Source: Gemmatimonadaceae bacterium (GTDB lineage: Bacteria; Gemmatimonadota; Gemmatimonadetes; Gemmatimonadales; Gemmatimonadaceae). Taken from it: a stretch of 64,000 nucleotides of DNA. This document shows, piece by piece, positions 9,045-16,531 of the stretch. The stretch covers positions 41,511-105,510 of the forward strand of contig JADGQU010000001.1 of NCBI GenBank assembly GCA_017881545.1, read 5' to 3'. Every line of letters starts with the position of its first letter. Position 1 is the first letter of the stretch. The notes beneath the pieces were generated by a model that did no database searches, was not told the origin of the DNA, and was given only the letters and a program-made list of their open reading frames with translations. The position numbers and the translations under genes were made by a program.

Positions 9045-10153
9045 TCGACGAGCCGAAGCGGCATTACCAGGCACATGTACGTCGCGGGGTCTTTCCAGCC
9101 TTCCGGTTCCAACGTCGCCGCGCGTTCCGGTGCCTTGAATGTCAAACGTACTTCGTCGGTCGGGATATAGCGCAGAATTTCAAGCAGATAGCTGGCATTA
9201 AAGCCAATATCGAGCTGGTCACCCGTGTAGCGAATCGGAAGTTCATCCTGGGCTTCGCCGAGGTCGGGGGTCTGTACGCTGAATTTCAGCATTCCCGAAT
9301 TGAACGAGAGCCGGATTCGATGCGTCTGATCTGACGCAATTACAGACATTCTCTTCAGCGCGCTTGCCAGAGCAAGTTTATCCGCAATTGCTACTCTGTC
9401 ATTGTCCTTCGGAATGACCTGCTCGTAATTCGGATATGGTCCCTCAATGAGCCTTGTGAAGACCGCGGTGAATGGCGACCTGAAACCGATATGATTGTCG
9501 CCGCGGGCGATCTCGAGCTCCTCCTCCGCAGGAAAGAGCCTTCTAACCTGTTCGAGAGCCTTCGGCGGAACGATGAGATCACTGGCTGGTGCGTTAGCTG
9601 AGTTAATCGGCATTTCCATCTTGGCAAGGCGGTGACCATTCGTCGCTACCATGCGCATTTTGTCCGGCCTCAGCTCCCACAAAACACCATTTAATATGGG
9701 TCTGCTTTCTTCCGAAGAAACCGCGAACGAGGTGTGAGAAATCAGCTGCTGTAAGTCGCCCGACCTGATTCTCCAGCTCTCATTGAACCGCACTGACGGG
9801 AAAGTCGGAAACTCATCTCTCGGAAGGCCCAAGAGTTTGAACCGCGACCGTCCACAATCGAGGGTCACCCGCTGTTCTCCAACAGCTGCAATCTTGACTG
9901 GAGCTGGTGGCAATTCTCGAGCAATCTCACTCAACTTCTTCGCCGGCACTGTTACGGCTCCAGCTACTTCCACATCCGCCATTACTTCCGTGCTAACGGC
10001 GATATCGAGATCCGTCCCGGAAAGCTTGATACCCTTATCCGTTGTTTCCACCAGAATATTGGCCAACACCGGTAGTGTCGTTTTTGCCGGGATGCTTGCC
10101 GCTACAGCAGCCAATCCTTCTTGAAGCTTTTCACGAGAGATCGTAAAGCGCAT
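9041..10153 (-). CDS. dnaN: DNA polymerase III sliding clamp (beta subunit)
   Basis: 370 residues, the usual length for three clamp domains. Starts MRFTISREKLQEGLAAVAAS and ends in the family's terminal pattern CLVMPLRL. It forms the ring that tethers DNA polymerase III to DNA. ATG 10153 is preceded on the minus strand by GGGGAAGGG, a strong ribosome-binding site, so dnaN can be translated well independently. It lies downstream of dnaA, in the same orientation, after a 193-bp gap that may hold origin or promoter elements. No recF or gyrB follows; rnpB and a lipoprotein gene converge on it instead. Confidence 0.97.
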   Translation of the reverse strand: MRFTISREKLQEGLAAVAASIPAKTTLPVLANILVETTDKGIKLSGTDLDIAVSTEVMADVEVAGAVTVPAKKLSEIARELPPAPVKIAAVGEQRVTLDCGRSRFKLLGLPRDEFPTFPSVRFNESWRIRSGDLQQLISHTSFAVSSEESRPILNGVLWELRPDKMRMVATNGHRLAKMEMPINSANAPASDLIVPPKALEQVRRLFPAEEELEIARGDNHIGFRSPFTAVFTRLIEGPYPNYEQVIPKDNDRVAIADKLALASALKRMSVIASDQTHRIRLSFNSGMLKFSVQTPDLGEAQDELPIRYTGDQLDIGFNASYLLEILRYIPTDEVRLTFKAPERAATLEPEGWKDPATYMCLVMPLRLVD

Positions 10154-10346
10154 CCCTTCCCCTGTGGAGATTCAGGTGAGGTACTAGGTAGTCTTTATAA
10201 GAGAATTAAGACTAGTAGCTGTAGCAGGTTTTGTGGACTTCTGTCGAGTGGGTCTAACTTATGGTAGCAGCAGGATTTCCGCTATGCTGGGTGATGTGTG
10301 ATCGGATGTGGGTAATCTGAGTTGTCAGAGCTTGTCAACACGGTCC
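10154..10346. other. dnaA-dnaN intergenic spacer, candidate origin segment
   Basis: 193 bp, noticeably more AT-rich than the flanking genes. It has a 7-bp inverted repeat TAGTCTT/AAGACTA (10189-10195 and 10208-10214) around an AT-rich 12-bp centre. Degenerate DnaA-box-like words occur: TGTGGAGAT (10163-10171), TGTGGACTT (10232-10240) and TTGTCAACA near 10333. Each differs from the consensus TTATCCACA (or complement) at 2-3 positions. This makes an origin or a dnaN promoter possible, but not demonstrated. Confidence 0.3.
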
Positions 10347-11777
10347 CTATGAAGCCCTGGTGGTTTCCACACGAGACGTGGGACGAAAGTTGAAAGTTTC
10401 GAGGGAATTGCGGATGCGATTGATACGGGACTTCAACTCGGAATCATTGATAATGCTCTGCTGGACTTTTTCCAAGCTATGAATAACTGTAGAGTGATCA
10501 CGTCCTCCAAAAGCGTTTCCTATCTCGACGAGCTGAGTGGCGAGAAGCTCACGCGCAAGATACATGGCGATCTGCCGCGGGGTGGTAAGGGTTTTGGTTC
10601 TGGTCTTTGAGCGTAGACCGTCGACGGTTACTCCCCATTCCTTGGCCACTGCTTGCTGAATTGTGAGAATCGTAAGAGACGTACTTCCTTCCTGCTCGAG
10701 CCCTTCGATTGCCCTGAGCTTGTCGCGTAGCGCTTCCCGTGCAACATCGACTGTGATGTCCTTGTGCTTCAGGGACGCATAGGCAAGAAGCTTGATGATA
10801 GACCCCTCGAGCTCCCTCACATTTGACCGGACATGCTCAGCAATGAAATGAATGACGTCATCCGGAATGGTGAGCTCTAGACGGTCGAGCTGTGCCTTCT
10901 GTTTGAGAATGGCAACCCGGTGTTCGAAATCCGGAAGTCCAATATCGGCTACCATGCCCCATTGGAACCTGCTAATGAGCCTTGCCTCGAGGCCGGCAAT
11001 TTCTGATGGTGGCCGATCGCTGGTGAGAACGATCTGGCGACCAGCTTCATAAAGCGCGTTGAACGTGTGAAAGAACTCTTCCTGGGTCGTCTCCTTTCTT
11101 CCCTTGAGGAAGTGCACATCATCAATGAGGAGCAGATCAGTCTCCCGATATCGTCGGCGGAACTCAGGTCCGGTTCGGTCGAGAATCGAGCCAATCAGCT
11201 CGTTCATGAACTGCTCTGTCCCTACATAGGTAATTCTGGTTTTCGGGCTGCGTAGAAGTGTTTCATGCGCAACCGCCTGCATTAGATGGGTCTTTCCGAG
11301 ACCGGTATCTCCGTATATGAAGAGGGGGTTGTAGACCTTTCCAGGCGCTTGGCTTACAGCATGTGCGGCAGCAGCGGCGAGTTCATTAGACTTCCCAATT
11401 ACGAAGAGATCGAAAGTGTACCGTTCACTCAGTGGCGGTGAACTGGTTCCGTTATGTGCCGGTAGTGGCTTTACCGATGTTGGTGGTGGGCTGACGAAAA
11501 AATCCATCTGGGAGCGCTTTTTCCGCTCCTCGGCTACCCGAAACGCGACACTCAATGGGTAGCCAAGGACAATCGGCGCGTAGCTCGACAGTAGTTCAGC
11601 GTGTTTGGAGTCGTTCCAGTCAGCGGTGAACTGATCTGGAGCTCCTACAAAAATGGTACTGCCTTCAATGGAGAGAGCTTCAGTGGGCTCGAGCCAGGCT
11701 TGGAAAGTTTGATCGGGGAGCTCTTGACGGGCGCGATCGAGGAGGCGTTTCCAAACTTCTGCGGGGCTGAGCGACAT
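10347..11777 (-). CDS. dnaA: Chromosomal replication initiator DnaA
   Basis: 476 residues. Domain I (1-90) with WKRLLDRARQELPDQTFQAW; a short variable linker; the AAA+ domain with Walker A GDTGLGKTH (156-164) and Walker B LLLIDDVHFL; and a C-terminal DNA-binding domain with the signature GGRDHSTVIHSLEKV. Binds origin DnaA boxes and unwinds DNA as an ATP-bound filament. ATG 11777. Upstream on the minus strand is a promoter whose -10 lies only 8 nt from the start, with a DnaA-box-like TTTTCCACA inside its spacer, suggesting autoregulation. It is divergent from rpmH, the classical origin arrangement. Confidence 0.98.
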   Translation of the reverse strand: MSLSPAEVWKRLLDRARQELPDQTFQAWLEPTEALSIEGSTIFVGAPDQFTADWNDSKHAELLSSYAPIVLGYPLSVAFRVAEERKKRSQMDFFVSPPPTSVKPLPAHNGTSSPPLSERYTFDLFVIGKSNELAAAAAHAVSQAPGKVYNPLFIYGDTGLGKTHLMQAVAHETLLRSPKTRITYVGTEQFMNELIGSILDRTGPEFRRRYRETDLLLIDDVHFLKGRKETTQEEFFHTFNALYEAGRQIVLTSDRPPSEIAGLEARLISRFQWGMVADIGLPDFEHRVAILKQKAQLDRLELTIPDDVIHFIAEHVRSNVRELEGSIIKLLAYASLKHKDITVDVAREALRDKLRAIEGLEQEGSTSLTILTIQQAVAKEWGVTVDGLRSKTRTKTLTTPRQIAMYLARELLATQLVEIGNAFGGRDHSTVIHSLEKVQQSIINDSELKSRINRIRNSLETFNFRPTSRVETTRAS

Positions 11778-11785
11778 GACAGGCT

Positions 11786-11814
11786 ACCCTACGCGGTTTA
11801 TGTGGAAAAGTCAA
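11786..11814 (-). promoter_or_regulatory. dnaA promoter containing a DnaA box
   Basis: Read on the minus strand: TTGACT (11814-11809), 17 bp, TAGGGT (11791-11786), then 8 nt to the dnaA ATG. TTTTCCACA (11809-11801), one mismatch from the DnaA-box consensus, fills the start of the spacer and shares its first base with the -35. Binding of DnaA there would block RNA polymerase. The leaderless transcript and autoregulation are inferences from position. Confidence 0.6.
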
Positions 11815-11844
11815 ACGGGGTACACGTTAACTCCTTCATCCGAC

Positions 11845-11873
11845 TTGAACTATCTTCAATGCTGGAATAGTTT
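11845..11873 (+). promoter_or_regulatory. rpmH operon promoter
   Basis: TTGAAC (11845-11850), a 17-bp spacer, then TAGTTT (11868-11873). This gives a predicted start near 11880 and a leader of about 42 nt that contains GGAG before the rpmH ATG. The geometry matches the pyrE and dnaA promoters (17-bp spacer, TANNNT). Confidence 0.6.
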
Positions 11874-11921
11874 TACCGCCTCTCAACCGCACCCGTTCTT
11901 TTTTGTTTCTGGAGTATCGTA

Positions 11922-12086
11922 ATGGGCAAGCCCACGTACCGTCCTCGCAACAAGCGCCGCATCCGCACACATGGTTTTAGGTTGCGGATGGCTACCAGAT
12001 GGGGACGTGAAGTTCTTAGCCGCCGCCGTAAGAAAGGACGCAAACGGCTCACCGTCCAGTTGCCGACGAAATACGCTGGCGCCTAG
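11922..12086 (+). CDS. rpmH: Ribosomal protein bL34
   Basis: 54 residues, highly basic: starts MGKPTYRPRNKRRIRTHGF, continues with RMATRWGREVLSRRRKKGRKRL and ends KYAGA. bL34 normally has 44-50 residues with the core KRKRxHGFRxRMxTxxGRxVLxxRRxKGRxxL, which is matched here. GGAG lies about 8 nt before the ATG. Its 3' two thirds overlap the start region of the rnpA reading frame. It is the first gene of the rpmH-rnpA-yidD-yidC cluster and is divergent from dnaA. Confidence 0.95.
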   Translation: MGKPTYRPRNKRRIRTHGFRLRMATRWGREVLSRRRKKGRKRLTVQLPTKYAGA

Positions 12087-12435
12087 ACCATTCGGCTTCC
12101 CTCGCAGCTCCAGGCTGACGAGCGAGATCGATCTGGAAGTAGTAAGGCGTACAGGGAAGCGAATGCAAACCGAGCGTCTGGAAGCCCGGGCATCTGCTTC
12201 CCTGTTATTGCATCCGAGAGCCGGAGTAGTCGTTCCGAAGCACAGGCACAATATTGTCGAGCGGAACCGGGTAAAACGTCGCCTGCGCGAGTTGGTAAGA
12301 ATCAAGCTATTGCCTGGATTGCAACGGATCGACGTTTTGATTCGTGCGAAACCCGAAGCCTACGATTCGAGCTTTGCGCAGCTTGCCGGCGATGTAGGCG
12401 CTATCGGCGAGTGGGTGTCGCGAATGTCACGCTAG
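11971..12435 (+). CDS. rnpA: RNase P protein component, apparently starting inside rpmH
   Basis: Protein cofactor of the RNase P RNA. The conserved core starts at PRSSRLTSEIDLEVVRRTGKR (residues 44-64) and contains the signature NIVERNRVKRRLRE (94-107). The core begins only about 27 bp after the rpmH stop, and no ATG, GTG or TTG occurs in this frame between that stop and the core. The available starts are ATG 11971 and GTG 12007, both inside rpmH in another frame. Using the ATG the protein has 154 residues, about 35-40 more than usual, with an extra Cys-containing N-terminus. Neither start has a clear ribosome-binding site, so a CTG start at 12076 cannot be excluded. Confidence 0.88.
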   Translation: MVLGCGWLPDGDVKFLAAAVRKDANGSPSSCRRNTLAPRPFGFPRSSRLTSEIDLEVVRRTGKRMQTERLEARASASLLLHPRAGVVVPKHRHNIVERNRVKRRLRELVRIKLLPGLQRIDVLIRAKPEAYDSSFAQLAGDVGAIGEWVSRMSR

Positions 12436-12437
12436 CG

Positions 12438-12647
12438 ATGCGTTCCGTATTTATTGTTCTGATTCGCGGCTATCAGCTGGGTATATCTCCGCTGTTTCCG
12501 GCTAGCTGCCGTTACTATCCAACATGCTCGGCCTATGCACTCGAAGCCTTCGAGCGACATGGAGTGACAAAGGGACTGAGGCTTACCGTAAGCCGAATTC
12601 TTCGATGTCACCCCTTTCGGCCGGGCGGTTACGACCCGGTTCCCTGA
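12438..12647 (+). CDS. yidD: Membrane protein insertion efficiency factor YidD
   Basis: 69 residues from ATG 12438, two bases after the rnpA stop; a longer in-frame start would overlap rnpA. The family pattern is complete: LIRGYQLGISPLFPASCRYY followed by PTCSAYALEAFERHG and CHPFRPGGYDPVP, with the three conserved cysteines. It is a small peripheral inner-membrane protein thought to help YidC-dependent insertion, and it is translationally adjacent to yidC (stop codon immediately followed by the yidC ATG). Confidence 0.95.
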   Translation: MRSVFIVLIRGYQLGISPLFPASCRYYPTCSAYALEAFERHGVTKGLRLTVSRILRCHPFRPGGYDPVP

Positions 12648-14345
12648 ATGGATAAGCGTTTCTTTCTAGCTCTCTTTCTCTCGCTCATAGTCATTGCGAT
12701 TTCTCAGCTGTTATTTCCGGCGACCAAGCCGACACCTTCGAGCCAAGGTGCGACTGGAAAGGACTCTGTCTCGGGGCTGAATAGCACCGCGTCGTCAACA
12801 CAACCACTGGCTACGAAGACCTTGGCGGCGGAAACCTCCACAGCCGCTAGTTCACCGGTTCGTGCAGTAGTCGCATTAACAGGCAACAGACCGGCTCAGC
12901 CGCTCGCAGAAACGGTAGCGGTCAACACTCCGAGAGCGATCTACCAATTCAGCAATGTTGGAGCTACCCCGGTCTCGATAGTGAATAGAGACTACAAGAA
13001 TCGATCGGTAAGCGGCGGCCTGGTTGATCTGGGAGTCCCTGGCTCCTCGCTTCTGAGGTATCAGCTGGTTACGCCAACGGATACAGTGGATCTGTCGCAG
13101 GTACCGTTTGCTCTCACACGAGTCAGGAACGCCAAAGGAGACGAGACCCTTACCTATAACGCATCGGTAAAGAATCTCGGAGTCTCGATTTCATACAGTG
13201 TTTCCCAGGACACGGCTGCCAGCTATTCGACCAGAGTCGACGGCCGAGTCACGGGAACACAGGGAACGGTATATCTGGTCACTGAGCTTCCCAGGACGCT
13301 GCAGCCAACAGAGGCCGATACAATTGGAGATCATCGGACTCTGGCTTACAGCTTCAAGCCACAACGCGATCATGCTCGAAGCGTGCTTTTCGGCAGCCTG
13401 GATCCCGGGGAGAAAACACTCGAGGCCGGACCACTCAACTGGGTGGCGATAAAGAATAAGTACTTCGTGTTCGGAATTCTGGCATCGCCAAAGGGCACGC
13501 CATTCAGTGAAGTCACACTGGCTGGCGGCCCACGCACTTCGAAGATCGCAACGACTGCCTCAGCGAGCGTGGTGGAAGAAGTTCGCAACGGCAATTTTTC
13601 GTTCCAGATCTATGCAGGCCCACAGGAATCACAGCGTCTCATGAGGATGGGCCAGGACTTCGACCATGTAAATCCCTACGGCTGGCGCTTCCTGCAGGGT
13701 GTTGTGCATCCGATTGCCTCGAAGGTTATCCAGGCTCTGCTCTGGATGCACAACCGGCTCAACCTGACTTATGGGTGGGTGCTGGTCATTCTCGGAATTC
13801 TCGTACGATTCGCATTATGGCCGCTCAATCAGAGCACCATGCGTTCGAGCCTCAAGATGCAGGAGCTGCAGCCGAAGCTTGCAGCTGCCCAGAAGAAATA
13901 CAAGGATCCGGTACAGCAGCGCGAAGCGATCATGAAAGTCTATAGTGACGCTGGGGTGAGTCCTTTTGCCGGGTTGACCGGGTGTCTGCCGGCGCTCCTC
14001 CCAATGCCGATCCTCTTCGCTCTGTTCTTCGTTTTCCAGAATACGATCGAGTTTCGCGGCGTGCCCTTCATGTGGCTGCACGACATCTCGATCAAGGATC
14101 CGCTCTACATTCTGCCGTTGCTCATGGGTGCGTCCATGTACGTGCTGTCGTGGATTGGAATGCGCAATGCTCCGCCGAATCCACAGGCGAAGATGATGGG
14201 CTACATGTTCCCCGTGATGATGACAGTGGTGTTGCTCAACATGGCTTCGGGTCTCAATCTCTACTACACAGCGCAGAACATCGCCGCACTTCCGCAGCAA
14301 TGGATGCTGGCAAGGGAACGCGCAAAGGCACGTCCCGCAGGGTAA
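12648..14345 (+). CDS. yidC: Membrane protein insertase YidC
   Basis: 565 residues with the Gram-negative architecture: an N-terminal transmembrane helix (FLALFLSLIVIAISQLLF), a Ser/Thr/Ala-rich linker, a large periplasmic beta-sandwich domain to about residue 350, then five C-terminal membrane helices. These start near TYGWVLVILGILVRFALWPL and include SPFAGLTGCLPALLPMPILF. It inserts membrane proteins with or without SecYEG. The start directly follows the yidD stop. The presence of the periplasmic domain argues for a diderm host. Confidence 0.97.
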   Translation: MDKRFFLALFLSLIVIAISQLLFPATKPTPSSQGATGKDSVSGLNSTASSTQPLATKTLAAETSTAASSPVRAVVALTGNRPAQPLAETVAVNTPRAIYQFSNVGATPVSIVNRDYKNRSVSGGLVDLGVPGSSLLRYQLVTPTDTVDLSQVPFALTRVRNAKGDETLTYNASVKNLGVSISYSVSQDTAASYSTRVDGRVTGTQGTVYLVTELPRTLQPTEADTIGDHRTLAYSFKPQRDHARSVLFGSLDPGEKTLEAGPLNWVAIKNKYFVFGILASPKGTPFSEVTLAGGPRTSKIATTASASVVEEVRNGNFSFQIYAGPQESQRLMRMGQDFDHVNPYGWRFLQGVVHPIASKVIQALLWMHNRLNLTYGWVLVILGILVRFALWPLNQSTMRSSLKMQELQPKLAAAQKKYKDPVQQREAIMKVYSDAGVSPFAGLTGCLPALLPMPILFALFFVFQNTIEFRGVPFMWLHDISIKDPLYILPLLMGASMYVLSWIGMRNAPPNPQAKMMGYMFPVMMTVVLLNMASGLNLYYTAQNIAALPQQWMLARERAKARPAG

Positions 14346-14355
14346 GGGGGAAGCC

Positions 14356-15144
14356 ATGCTGCGTGTCACCTACATTGGTCACGCAACGCTACTAATTGAA
14401 ATTGGCGGAAAACGGATCCTCACGGACCCCAATTTCGATCTAGCTCTCGGGAAATTCCTCCCGCGTGTCAGTGCCCCAGGCATAGCTCTCGAAGCCCTTC
14501 CGAACCTCGATGCGATCCTGCTGACGCACGCGCACGCCGATCATCTCTCATTCGCTTCTCTCGACGCGCTTCCGAGAAACATTCCCCTGTTTGCTCCGCC
14601 GGCAATCGCCAAATGGCTGGCGAAGCAGGGATACAGCCATGCGGTCGCGGTTGCTCCAGGTGAAGGAATGGAGTTCGATGGTGTGAAGATCCGGGCTGCC
14701 TTGGCGACCCACAAGGGGAATCGCTATGGCATAGATCGCTGGAGAAGCGCCACCAATATGTATCTTATTGATACGAATACTGTGTCCTGCTTCTTTGCCG
14801 GAGACACGGCTCTCACCTCCAACACGACACACCTCGTGGAGAACCATCTGATTGCGAACGGGCGGAACCTGGATCTCGCGCTCCTCCCGATCGGACACGC
14901 CCCGTGGTGGAAACCCGGGTTCCGTAAGGGGCACCTGACGAGCAGCGATGCGCTCACTCTTTTCGAGAGACTCAACGCCAGATACCTCATCCCCTACCAC
15001 TGGGGGACGTTCAATCACGTCACATCGACGGCTTTCGATGCGATTGACAGGCTGAGAGCAACACTTCAGGATCATCCCCTGCATCCCTCCGTGAAGATCC
15101 TGGAGCCGGGCACCATGTTCGTCCTTCCGGCAGCGAGCGCGTGA
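14356..15144 (+). CDS. Metallo-beta-lactamase-fold hydrolase
   Basis: 262 residues, ATG 14356 behind a strong GGGGGAAG. Zinc motif THAHADHLS and further ligands in SCFFAGDTAL and YLIPYHWGTF. The overall pattern (TYIGHATLLIEIGGKRILTDPNF at the N-terminus, KGNRYGIDRWRSATNMYLID in the middle) resembles the NAPE-PLD/RomA-like and UPF0173 branches of the fold. The substrate is unknown; a phosphodiester or lactone is possible. Its stop overlaps the mnmE start (GTGA), so the two are probably translationally coupled, although no functional link is known. Confidence 0.85.
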   Translation: MLRVTYIGHATLLIEIGGKRILTDPNFDLALGKFLPRVSAPGIALEALPNLDAILLTHAHADHLSFASLDALPRNIPLFAPPAIAKWLAKQGYSHAVAVAPGEGMEFDGVKIRAALATHKGNRYGIDRWRSATNMYLIDTNTVSCFFAGDTALTSNTTHLVENHLIANGRNLDLALLPIGHAPWWKPGFRKGHLTSSDALTLFERLNARYLIPYHWGTFNHVTSTAFDAIDRLRATLQDHPLHPSVKILEPGTMFVLPAASA

Positions 15145-16529
15145 TATCAGCTGGCACGAGCGCCGTGGAACTGGAGGATACCATTGTCGCTGTCGCGAGC
15201 GCACCGGGTCGTGGCGCGATTGCTCTCGTAAGGCTGAGTGGTCCGGATGCGTTTTCGATTGCCGCGAAGGTACTACGGGTTTCACCTCTCGAGCCGCGGG
15301 TGTCCCATTTGTGCGATGTATTTGATGGCGAGGAGAAACTCGATCAGGCGCTGGTCACGCTCTTCCCGGGCCCCAACTCGTTCACGGGCGAAGACACTGT
15401 CGAGTTCTCGACGCACGGCGGCTACCTCGTTCCGAGCACTCTAGTCGCGGCTCTGCTTTCATTGGGCGCCCGACAAGCAACGCCTGGGGAATTCACGCGT
15501 CGAGCGGTGCTCAACGGCAAGCTCGACATCCTTCAGGCCGAAGCGATCGGTGATCTGATCGATGCGAGCTCTCATGTCATGCAGCGGACGGCGCTTGGCC
15601 AGCTGGATGGAGGGCTATCGCGCCGCCTCCTGAGCCTGAGGAGTGATCTCATCGGGCTCGAGGCGCTGATTGCCTACGACGTTGATTTTCCGGAGGAGGA
15701 CGATGGCCCGGTTCCGCGAAAAAAGATTGATCAGTCCGCCGCAGGAATTGCCAGCTCTCTTGAAGCCCTTATTTCCACTGGCCCAGCCGGCGAGCTCATT
15801 CGAGAGGGCGCAATCGTGGTCATCGCGGGCCCGCCGAACGCCGGGAAGTCGTCTCTGTTCAATGCACTTCTGGGCAAATCCCGCGCAATTGTAACGGAGA
15901 TTCCCGGTACCACGCGTGATGCTCTCGAGGCTGTGATCGATAGCGGCAAGTGGCCCCTGCGCCTCGTGGATACAGCAGGGCTGCGGGAAACCGAAGACCG
16001 AATCGAGCGCCTTGGCATCGAAGTGAGTGAGCGCTATCTGGCGAGTGCGCATGTAGTGCTTGCATGTGCCGAGGATTCGAAGAGCCTCAAGGTGACAATC
16101 GATCTCGTGGGTCAGAACTCAGCGGCGCCAATTCTGGCGGTTCGCACCAAGAGCGATTTAGTACCACAGCGCGACGAATTAAATGGCAATGAGCTGCCTG
16201 GTTCGCGCACCGTGATTCCGGTCAGCGCCGAGACAGGAACGGGGCTGCAGGAACTGCTCGCCGCGATTGACGGTACGCTGGATGCTCAACACGGGGCGAT
16301 CGTCCCCGACCTGCCGCTGCTGACCAGAGCCCGTCATCAGAAAGCGATCGGCACTGCCCGGGCAGAGCTCGGACAGTTCATGGCAGCCTGGCGAGAAGAG
16401 AAGCTTCCAGCGACGATCGCCGCCGTACATCTCCGGACCGCGGTCCATTCGCTTGAAGAACTTATAGGAGCCGTGGAAATCGAGGATGTGCTCGACCGGG
16501 TATTCAGCTCTTTTTGTGTTGGAAAGTAG
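15141..16529 (+). CDS. mnmE: tRNA modification GTPase MnmE
   Basis: 462 residues. With MnmG it makes the 5-carboxymethylaminomethyl group on wobble uridine 34. An N-terminal formyl-THF-binding domain (ASAPGRGAIALVRLSG, 19-34) is followed by a helical domain with an inserted GTPase: G1 GPPNAGKS (230-237), G2 GTTRD, G3 DTAGLRE, G4 TKSD. The C-terminal catalytic CVGK is intact. GTG 15141 overlaps the upstream stop by 4 bp. The gene ends the rightward operon from the origin; mnmG is not in the window. Confidence 0.97.
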   Translation: MISAGTSAVELEDTIVAVASAPGRGAIALVRLSGPDAFSIAAKVLRVSPLEPRVSHLCDVFDGEEKLDQALVTLFPGPNSFTGEDTVEFSTHGGYLVPSTLVAALLSLGARQATPGEFTRRAVLNGKLDILQAEAIGDLIDASSHVMQRTALGQLDGGLSRRLLSLRSDLIGLEALIAYDVDFPEEDDGPVPRKKIDQSAAGIASSLEALISTGPAGELIREGAIVVIAGPPNAGKSSLFNALLGKSRAIVTEIPGTTRDALEAVIDSGKWPLRLVDTAGLRETEDRIERLGIEVSERYLASAHVVLACAEDSKSLKVTIDLVGQNSAAPILAVRTKSDLVPQRDELNGNELPGSRTVIPVSAETGTGLQELLAAIDGTLDAQHGAIVPDLPLLTRARHQKAIGTARAELGQFMAAWREEKLPATIAAVHLRTAVHSLEELIGAVEIEDVLDRVFSSFCVGK

Positions 16530-16531
16530 GG

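Noticed and set aside
10189..10214. TAGTCTT/AAGACTA inverted repeat as a dnaA terminator
   Set aside because: The stem is short, the loop is 12 nt and there is no T run on the minus strand; more likely a spacer element.
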